A stretch of DNA of 64,000 nucleotides from Ignelater luminosus. Lineage: Eukaryota > Arthropoda > Insecta > Coleoptera > Elateridae. Each line of letters opens with the position of its first letter. Within the stretch, counting starts at the first letter, position 1. A program made the translations under genes and the position numbers. The notes beneath the pieces were generated by a model. The model was not told the DNA's origin. It did no database searches and was given only the letters and a program-made list of their open reading frames with translations. Shown piece after piece: positions 56,930-64,000 of this stretch. The DNA is taken from NCBI GenBank assembly GCA_011009095.1, contig VTPC01000874.1, positions 134,410 through 198,409 of the forward strand, read 5' to 3'.

Positions 56930-57956
56930 ATAAGGTCACACAAACAAATCTAAAACGGTCAAATCGCAGAAACACGCAGCGTATGATATTTGAGTATTCT
57001 TGCTTATTAATCAATCGTCAAAAAACCTTTAAAAATTGAATCAACTCATATGCAGTGTACACCGCCATCCTGTTGTAATTCTTCATCGCCCAACTTATCA
57101 ATAAATCACCTATTCAAACGCCTATTTTTTATGGATGTAATGTAATTTCGACAAAAACATGTCGATTCTGTACTGACTGCGTTTGCATATTTTGAGAGTT
57201 GACATGCCCAGAAAGGTAGAACCAGACTTTGTCGGCAAAGAAAATTTCTAACAAATCATCATTATGCATGCGGTTATCAACCATTGACAAAATTGTTCTC
57301 CGTGTGGAATATCGACGACTGGCAGTAACTCACAAAAAGCAGATACCACAAGCCATATTAGTTTGCTAAGAAATTCTTTGAATTGAAGTCCGAGGAGTTT
57401 CGGTCACAATTTCACAAACTGCCCCAATATTTTCTGGGGCAGACGAGCAGTGCCAGGTTTTCGTACTACACTACCCATTCCTCTAAATAATTCAATGGAA
57501 TTTCAGCACATCATAGGAACTGTTATAGTGGAAAGGCGTCTGGATATTTTTTTCTGAAAATCAACTCAGAGAGAGAATATTTCCACTCGCCGTTTATTTT
57601 TGTTTCAGTGCAAAATAACATTCTAAAATGTATGCTTTTTGTAGAGTTGTAAGTAACGTTTTTAAAAAAACTGTAAATTAATTATGAAATTATTAAAAAT
57701 TATCTAATTATTATTAGTTTGTCAATAATGAAATTCAAAGTCAACTTTCAAATTTAAAATTAGAATTTTTTATTTGCAATCTGTCACTCGTTTGGCTGTG
57801 TTTAAAGTACCGTCCTAACGTGATGTACAGTCACGGCCTCCCCTAATTGGAAATTTAAACGATCGCTTGGTACAAAAACAAGAAACTCCCAGCAAAACTT
57901 TAACGCTTCTTTGTATCTAGAAAACTAAGCGCTTCTCAATATAATTTCACATGACA

Positions 57957-58863
57957 GTAGGGAAGTAATAGGGCTTTTAATACAACCCCCTCCATCACTT
58001 TTTAAGGTCATAATCATAACCTTCAAACGACTTTGAAGCATCTCAACCTTCAAATTATTTTTCAAAATATTTAAATACCTTTAAATGATTTGAATCACAT
58101 GCGGAGAATTTGAATCATTTTGGAATAATTTAAATTACTTAAAAGGATTTAAAGTCAACTATTTGGACAATTTTAAAATCAGTAAAATCAAAGTCGGAGA
58201 TTTACCTAGCTACAACAAATACTACATAATATCACTTACACAGTATCAGCATAGTTAATTATATAAATACCTATATTAAAAGAATAAAACTTCCGAGTTG
58301 CTATCTAAACTCTTATATTAAAATCACAAAATGATAAAGTAATAGGAACATATGGTTGTGCAAAAAAGCTTATTTTATTATTTTTATTACATTTAAATCT
58401 TTTTAGGCGATTTAAATTTCTTTTAAAAGATTTAAATCGCAGACTTTTATAAGAAAATCAAAGATAATTTTAAAAATGATTTAAATCTTTCATTAGATGA
58501 CAGCTCTGTGCCATACATACATGGTTTAGACATAGATCGTACAGTGGGTAGGGCTCCCGCTTTGTACGGCTATTCATTCTTCTTTTTCGGTAGGTTCCAT
58601 AATCAATATATTTTACAATACAGAGCACCATGGGGATGTTAATTTCCTATTGAACAACACGGCCCTACTACTTTCTGTACAGTTTCATCTCTCTATATAC
58701 ATTATGGACTTTTTTGGTAGGGATGCTGGCTCGTGACAAGCCGTAGAGAGAGAAGAGGTACAGGACGACAAACATGTGCCTCCGGTACAGTCAAAGTCGA
58801 TTGAAGGTTACGATGCTTCCAAGTCATTTGAAGGTTAGAATAGAAACCCCATTACTTCCCTAC
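57957..58863. mobile_element. 907-bp non-autonomous element with 8-bp target duplication
   Basis: The inverted ends GTAGGGAAGTAAT-GGG (57957 rightward; complement ending at 58863) are flanked by ACATGACA (57949-57956) and TCATGACA (58864-58871), a 7/8 match. In the composite copy 1 the same site (TTTGTCATGTAAAATT at about 33170) is uninterrupted. The interior around 58030-58170 and 58380-58495 repeats ATTTAAAT/GATTTAAA-type motifs in both orientations. There is no coding sequence. Confidence 0.72.
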
Positions 58864-58945
58864 TCATGACAAACTACTTTGTTGACATTCTATCTTCTAT
58901 TACATCCTAAAGTATTGACTATTTCTCCTGCAACCCCTGTATATA

Positions 58946-60427
58946 CACTCAGGTGCAATGAAAAGTTTCCACTTAATAATAAGTTAACCTGATTTAACCA
59001 AATATACTAAAACAACAGCTACCTACCCTTTCACTGTATCAACCACTAGAACTGATTTCAGAGCCTACTGTGCGCTATTTCTTATTGTTTTTTAAAAACA
59101 GTTGTAACACATCAATTTTAAATGACAGATAAACATTGGTGTGTGTTTGTTTACACAACTTTATCTTATTTTTTTAATTCTTCTTGTTGTTGCCCTGTTT
59201 TCTTCTTCTCCTGATGCGTCTAAGTGCCAAAGATTCTGCAACAGCTATAGCTCTTGTGGAAGATGGTGGAGGTTTGCATTATGTTGTTAGAGTCCTTCAT
59301 TGCACTCATACAGAGGTTCGAAGATGTATACAAAGATTTAGAGAAATTGGCAGGAATACACAAAGGCAAGGATCTGGTAAGAAAAGAAAACCAATGGCTG
59401 CTGATGATCGTTCCATTACCTTAGGTATGTTACAAAACTGTACTTCTACATCTGTTGAAGAGGTTCATAGTGTAGATGTGTGTAGACAGTTCACAGAGGA
59501 TTAGCGACGGTAGGTTTGACTGCTTGTAGACTAGCTCACAGACCAAAATTGCTAACAGCCAGGCTACAATTTGCTCATAATCACTTGGCATAGACATTGG
59601 AGCACTGGAAAGCCGTACTGTTCACTGATGAATCAAAGCTTTGTCTTTATTCATCACATGGTCGACAACGAGTGTGGAGAAGGGCAGGTGAACAATATGC
59701 AGCTTGTACATTTGTTCCAAGAGTCAGTCATAATGGAGGTTCCATTATGGTACGGGTTAGCATTTCATTAGAAGCCTGTACGAAACTTGTCTTTGTCAAA
59801 GGGAAGGTCTTTAACAGCACACTGATACATTAACGACATTCTGGAAGACCATGCGCTGTTCCATTTGCCCCATTAATTCGAGATAATTTCCTCCTAATGC
59901 AAAGGTCACATGTAAGAAGTGTAAATTGATATCTAAAAAAAGTTGGGATAACCTGTATGAATTGGCCAACATGCTCGCCGGACATGAATCCGATCGAGCA
60001 TGCTTGTGATATGTTACATAAAGGTGAAAGAAGTCGACCAGTGCCACCAGTTTCGCTACAAGACCTTCATATTGCACTTCAAGAAGAGTGGGAGAATATC
60101 CCTCAAGATTATTTCCATACTTTAATTAGCAGCATGCAAGTTGTAATCAGAGCTAGAGAAGGTAATACTGAGATACTGAATAATCATGACTCGCCTGTAT
60201 TTCTTGTTAAATTTAATTTTTAGATTTTCAATTTTCGAGTTGTGTTCAAGCATTAGTCGTTTTCTTTGAATAAATATATCCCAGTACTCCATATCTATTG
60301 TTTTTTTAATTCTTTAGATGCCCATGAAGTTAAGAAAACTAAGATATACAATTTAAAGCACTACTTTCTTGTCTGCTCTGTCAAACCTTAAAAAGATTAT
60401 CTGGAAACGTTTTATTGCACCTGAACG
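58946..60427 (+). mobile_element. Tc1-like transposon (1.48 kb), inserted in composite copy 2
   Basis: The inverted ends CACTCAGGTGCAATGAAAAG-TTTCCA on the left and ...GGAAACGTTTTATTGCACCTGAACG on the right give TIRs of about 25 bp. TA flanks both sides (58944-58945 and 60428-60429). Composite copy 1 at about 33085-33100 is the uninterrupted site (CAGGTTCTAATCAATATACAG on the + strand). The length is typical of a full Tc1 element. Confidence 0.9.
59184..60223 (+). pseudogene. Tc1-like DD34E transposase, frameshifted
   Basis: The N-terminal part (59184-59504) carries the paired-like DNA-binding region (AIALVEDGGGLHYVVRVLHC, VRRCIQRFREIGRN). The catalytic core starts at 59597 (WKAVLFTDESKLCLYSSHGR, first Asp). 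A stop at 59830 breaks the frame. FAPLIRDNFLLMQ stands where the second Asp block (-QDN-) is expected, with Arg-Asp-Asn retained, and the third block is WPTCSPDMNPIEHACDML (Glu in IEH) near 59960. The end is KFNF-stop at 60223. A further break lies around 59505-59590, so it is inactive. Confidence 0.88.
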
Positions 60428-62139
60428 TAGATTAGAACCTGGAATGCATACACAGTAATTTTGGGTCTACCATGTGGAAACTGGCATCAGATATAGCAGA
60501 CGCTAATAAAAGTACACATGAAATAATACAAGAATTATATTATCTAACACCTGTTTCCACACGATAAACCTAAATTTACCGCATATGTAATTTGGGTACT
60601 AATGATTATAGTCTTTGAATGAGGTAGTAGTTTCACTATGTCGAATTTTGCATAATTAATCATCAGATGTTAAAGCCTACTAGAAATACTGCCAATGTCA
60701 ACATTCATCAATTTTGTTTCTATTTATATTATAATTATAACTGGAAGTAGATTTAAAAGCGATGAAATGCCGTGACCAATCACAGAGTTTCATCATTGCC
60801 ACATAACCAAACCCATTCATGAAACCTAACCTTAAACATCATCACATTGACAGAAGTGAAAGTGAAATGAGCCGTCAGTGATTCACAAATTCCTAACCTA
60901 AACTGTAACTAAGTAATGGGGCAATACCGCAAGATAAATAAGTACAGGGTGGGTCAAATTGGTCGTTCTTATGCGATATTGCTGTAATATCTGGCTAAAA
61001 ATGGTTTTGCAACCATAGGCTACTTTTTTATCCTCAATTCAAATGTGAAAACAAAATTTGAATACCATGGCCTGCTTTCGAAATACTGACAAAAAATGAT
61101 TTTTATCCTAAAAACAACTTTTCCTCATATCTCACTTATTTGAAGAACTATCTAGACTTTACAGGCATTTTTTATTAAAAATTTAACTTGCAATAACATG
61201 ACACTTAGATTTTTGTCAAACTTTATTGTTTTCGGCAAATTTTAATAACAAAATCCTACTTTATTCTGTACGAGGACAATTCAGCAATTATTCTCCCTAA
61301 CATAGAAGCAAACAGTTGAGAAGTTCGATATTTTTCAACATAAGCTGCAAGCCACTCATTTACCATCGTCATCATCTTATCATCATTCCAAAAGTGGATT
61401 CGCCAAAGATATTCTTTTAACTTCGGGAATAAGAACTAGTTACTATGGGCTAAATCTGGAGAATATCTTGAAACAAGCCACCACGTCTGAACTTTCTTCA
61501 TCTTTTTTCTTTAATTGCTACGCAAACTTTTTGAATTAACTTTGCATAATATTCCCCTGTTATAGTATGTCTACATGGTAAGTAATCGGCGAAAATTATC
61601 CCTTCATAATCTCAGAAAATTTGTCTCCACGATTTCTACAGATTTAAAATCTTGAGATCAATTTTTAGTAACTTTATAATGAAGGCATAGACTCAATACT
61701 TCTGTCGTGTCCTTATAAATCTTTTGCAGTGACAACGCCTTCTCAAAGGTCTTGTATCAATTTGGTCAATTTTCAAACAATTGCAACACCACAATTAACT
61801 TAATAATTTTTAAATAAAAAGTAACATAAATTAATGATTTTTGTTATTGATTTGCATTTTTCATCATTAAACAGTTAATGATTATAGTCGATAACTGAAC
61901 TTTCTTTTTTCTTTCGACTGCTTCCTTTATTATAAAATTAAAATGCTTTACTCAGGCTCTACAGCCAATTTTCTTATTTATTAACATTGAACCGTCAGAA
62001 TAAGTAAAAGAAATTGACTGTAAAAACTGAGTACCTACAGTGTTGTAGTTTTATAAGGAACTGGAAACTTTTTTTGTAGTCTTTGAATATTTTTTACTAT
62101 TTGATTAATTATTTGCAGATGGTCTATTATAGTAGAATA

Positions 62140-62703
62140 CAGGGCCAGATTTACTCTGGTGGAGGCCTCTAGGCAAAAATTAGTGGTGGCCCCCTTGCAA
62201 ACCATGAACAAAATCTCCTACTTTTTATAACTAGCTTAACATCACTTCTTTCTTATTTTTACAACAAATACTTAAAAACTTTACTCAAATAAAAAGAATT
62301 ACAATAAGTCACCATTTTTAGAATAAAAGATTATCAAAACTAGGTATAAGAAAATGAGAAACTGCCATTACAGAACACTGCACATTTAGGTTATAAATAT
62401 ATCATAAACAGACTGCATTGATATTTTATTGAGTGTCGATAAAGTAGAATACTGTTCTTTTCAAAATGGAGCGAAACTTAAAACGATAATTTTTTTATAC
62501 ATTCATTTGATTCTTGTAATTATGACTAATATAATCAAAAAATTTTTTTTTCAAAAATCATAATTTTAATTAAAAAAAGATTCAAAATATTTCTTCTTTT
62601 CTATCCCTGTTTATTGATCTTTATTCTTTATAGTGCAAGCAAAATCTTGTGGTGGAGGCCCCTAGGCACTGCCTCGATTGCCTATATGGTAAATCCGGCC
62701 CTG
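62140..62703. mobile_element. non-autonomous hAT-type element with perfect 8-bp duplication
   Basis: The ends read CAGGGCCAGATTTACTCTGG and its inverse ...GGTAAATCCGGCCCTG. Both sides carry GTAGAATA (62132-62139, 62704-62711). The subterminal block GGTGGAGGCC-CTAGGCA is also inverted at the other end. The CAGGGCC-GATTTAC terminus and 8-bp duplication are hallmarks of hAT elements. No transposase is present. Composite copy 1 (about 31262-31285) is the empty site. Confidence 0.9.
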
Positions 62704-62744
62704 GTAGAATATCCACTTCTGAACCTATTTGTTGAAATTTTGGT

Positions 62745-62955
62745 TTTATTTACTATATTATTAATTTGTCAATTGATTTAGCTGTCAAAGTCAGAGTGAG
62801 GTTAGAAAGTTAGATGTCAATGTAAAAAAATGTGAGGTTAAAAAGTTAATTGTCAATGTCAAAAGATTGTTTATAAGTTATGATGTTTATAATCTTTGAA
62901 ATGAAATGTTTTATACAGAAAAGTAAAATAAAAATTTTCTATTTCATGGGTTTAT
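62745..62955 (-). repeat. dispersed repeat, copy R4
   Basis: Reverse complement of R2 (31000-31245) and R1 (12618-12945): the GTCAAAGTCAGAGTGAGGTT, TGTCAATGTCAAAAGATTG and AAATTTTCTATTTCATGGGT blocks are all present. It is part of composite copy 2. Confidence 0.7.
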
Positions 62956-63059
62956 TTTGTTTTCCAAATACTATTGAATAAATGACACGAGGTTCTAGAG
63001 GAAGAATAAGCTAGAATAACAAGAATTTGTGATTAACACATTTTTGCTAATAATAACAA

Positions 63060-63735
63060 AAGATCGTTTAAATTTCTGATTCGAGTACGTTAAGACCATT
63101 ACACAATTTCAGTTGGTACTTTAAACACAGCCAAGAAGATGACAATTGCACAAATGACATTTGTGTTATTTTAATCTAACCTTCATCTAACATATGTATA
63201 AACCAACAATATTGAAGCAAAAAGTAACGTAAACAAAACTTTACAATAAGTACTGAAAATGTTCGCTATTTACATCCAGACACTTTTGAACGTGCCTTTA
63301 AGACCATTAAAAACATTTTTGAAGAATCTGAGGAGAATTATTTAGTTCCACATTCTAAGCAGTTAATTTATAATGATACATGTTTAAATCCTGTTTTAAA
63401 ATTAACTGGCACATGCCATAAACCGTATTAAATTTGCTGGGGAATTCTTCAAATCAAAGTTGAAGAGTTTCAATGGTAATTTCATGGACTGCTGCAATAT
63501 TTTCTGAGGTTCGACTTGTAAATGGCATATTCTTAAAAACTGTAAATTAATTATTAAATTATAATAAATTATTTAATTATTATTAAACTCTGTCAATAAT
63601 GAAATTCAAAGTCAACTTTCAAATTTACAATTTGAATTTTTTATTTGCAATCTGTTACTCGTTTAGCTGTCTAAAGTACCATCCTAACGTGATGTACAGC
63701 CACGGCCTACCTAATTGAAGATTTAAATGATCACT
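63060..63735 (-). mobile_element. family M2 mariner-like deletion derivative
   Basis: The inverted ends of about 70 bp (GATCGTTTAAATTT..., GGTACTTTAAACACAGCC on the left; GTCTAAAGTACCATCCTAAC, GTACAGCCACGGCCTACCTA on the right) match those at 30702-30889 and 57785-57878. Internally, at 63240-63345, it keeps the C-terminal transposase region on the minus strand (AAAAACATTTTTGAAGAATC block shared with 54180), and then jumps to the other end. It is non-autonomous. The remaining 63736-64000 shows nothing recognisable. Confidence 0.78.
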
Positions 63736-64000
63736 CATTATAATAGTGTTATAGTATTGATTTACACAAAATGTATGTAGTACAGCTACTTTGATAGCTG
63801 TTTAGATTTAATGTTGACATTTATGAAAAATATTGATCGAAACTAAAACTTTGATTTCAGAATAATTTAAGTCATATTCGAATTTTTTGTTGACATTTTT
63901 TTTATAGGTTTTGATGCATTCTATTTGGTGTTAAAAGTTTCCTAAATACTTTAGAAAACATCATCAAACAGCATCCTGTGGGTATATATTTTTAACAATC

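Larger units (their letters stand above)
54066..57878 (-). pseudogene. mariner-like transposon relic, family M2, split by the PIN/CXC element
   Basis: The right end 57785-57878 is the M2 terminal repeat (CACAGCC-AACG..., GTACATCACGTTAGGA, CCAATTAGGGG inverted, as at 63655-63735). On the minus strand the transposase reads IFFADKVWFYLSGHVNSQN near 57220 (first Asp block), a degraded LQQDGGVH near 57070 (second), CDLTVLDLFV near 56945, and after the inserted element LKNFIFKTPLNNLEELTN near 54290, ending with a C-terminus near 54120. The left terminal repeat is missing (truncated at about 54066, where the LINE begins). Stops and substitutions make it inactive. Confidence 0.8.
58864..63060 (-). 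mobile_element. composite repeat, copy 2 (inverted, carrying later insertions)
   Basis: Apart from the Tc1 (58946-60427) and hAT-type (62140-62703) insertions, this stretch is the reverse complement of 30890-33176. The mariner relic inside runs on the minus strand at about 61270-61620 (heavily mutated). Its right end (AACACATTTTTGCTAATAAT) abuts a family M2 element, exactly as copy 1 abuts one at 30702-30889, so the association predates the duplication. Confidence 0.8.

Noticed and set aside
1-64000. tRNA and rRNA genes
   Set aside because: I looked for B-box-like GGTTCRANNCC and conserved rRNA stretches and saw none convincing; a covariance search would be needed to exclude tRNAs.

Overview
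The window is an AT-rich insect nuclear sequence. Its coding exons are separated mostly by very short introns (about 50-100 nt), it carries an EcKinase/CHK-type gene of the arthropod-expanded kind, and it is full of mariner/Tc1, copia, gypsy and LINE relics. A beetle-like genome is my best guess, but the order is inferred and not proven.

Two host genes are complete and one is partial. (1) Positions 73-1406, + strand: a two-exon ecdysteroid kinase-like (EcKinase/CHK) gene of 423 codons. (2) Positions 7821-37890, + strand: a 49-exon gene that I could thread splice by splice into one open frame of 3340 codons. It is the orthologue of the giant deubiquitinase USP34 (Drosophila puffyeye), with the catalytic Cys, zinc-finger and His boxes all intact. 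Four of its introns (11066-13096, 16476-20292, 22296-27431, 29841-35855) are swollen by transposon debris while the others stay small. (3) Positions 41042-41140, - strand: a terminal coding exon with a clean acceptor and stop. It belongs to an unidentified gene whose upstream exons lie beyond the transposon-rich right part of the window.

The region 1.5-7.8 kb holds several non-autonomous inverted-repeat elements. The region 42-64 kb is a transposon graveyard: a collagen-like 9-bp repeat tract, mariner relics, a copia element with intact LTRs and target duplication but no reverse transcriptase, a LINE, and a nest of insertions.

The nest is the most interesting part. A LINE relic (49.7-54.06 kb) was interrupted by a TA-flanked DDE element (50529-51293) and by a TIR-bounded element (51767-53979) whose decayed gene resembles the arthropod DUF7869-type proteins. 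Next to it, a mariner-like relic (54.07-57.88 kb) was split by a 2.63-kb element (54299-56929). That element has about 130-bp terminal inverted repeats and a 3-bp ATA duplication. Its only gene, decayed, encodes a PIN/FEN1-XPG-like nuclease with a CXC-type cysteine cluster and no recognisable transposase. Conceptually removing it with one ATA re-establishes the mariner-like reading frame across the junction, so the boundaries are well supported. This is my candidate for an undescribed mobile element type.

A composite repeat of about 2.1 kb occurs twice in inverted orientation (30.9-33.2 kb inside a USP34 intron, and 58.9-63.1 kb). Comparing the copies gives empty sites for four later insertions: a MITE in the first copy, and a Tc1, a hAT-type element and an 8-bp-TSD element in the second.
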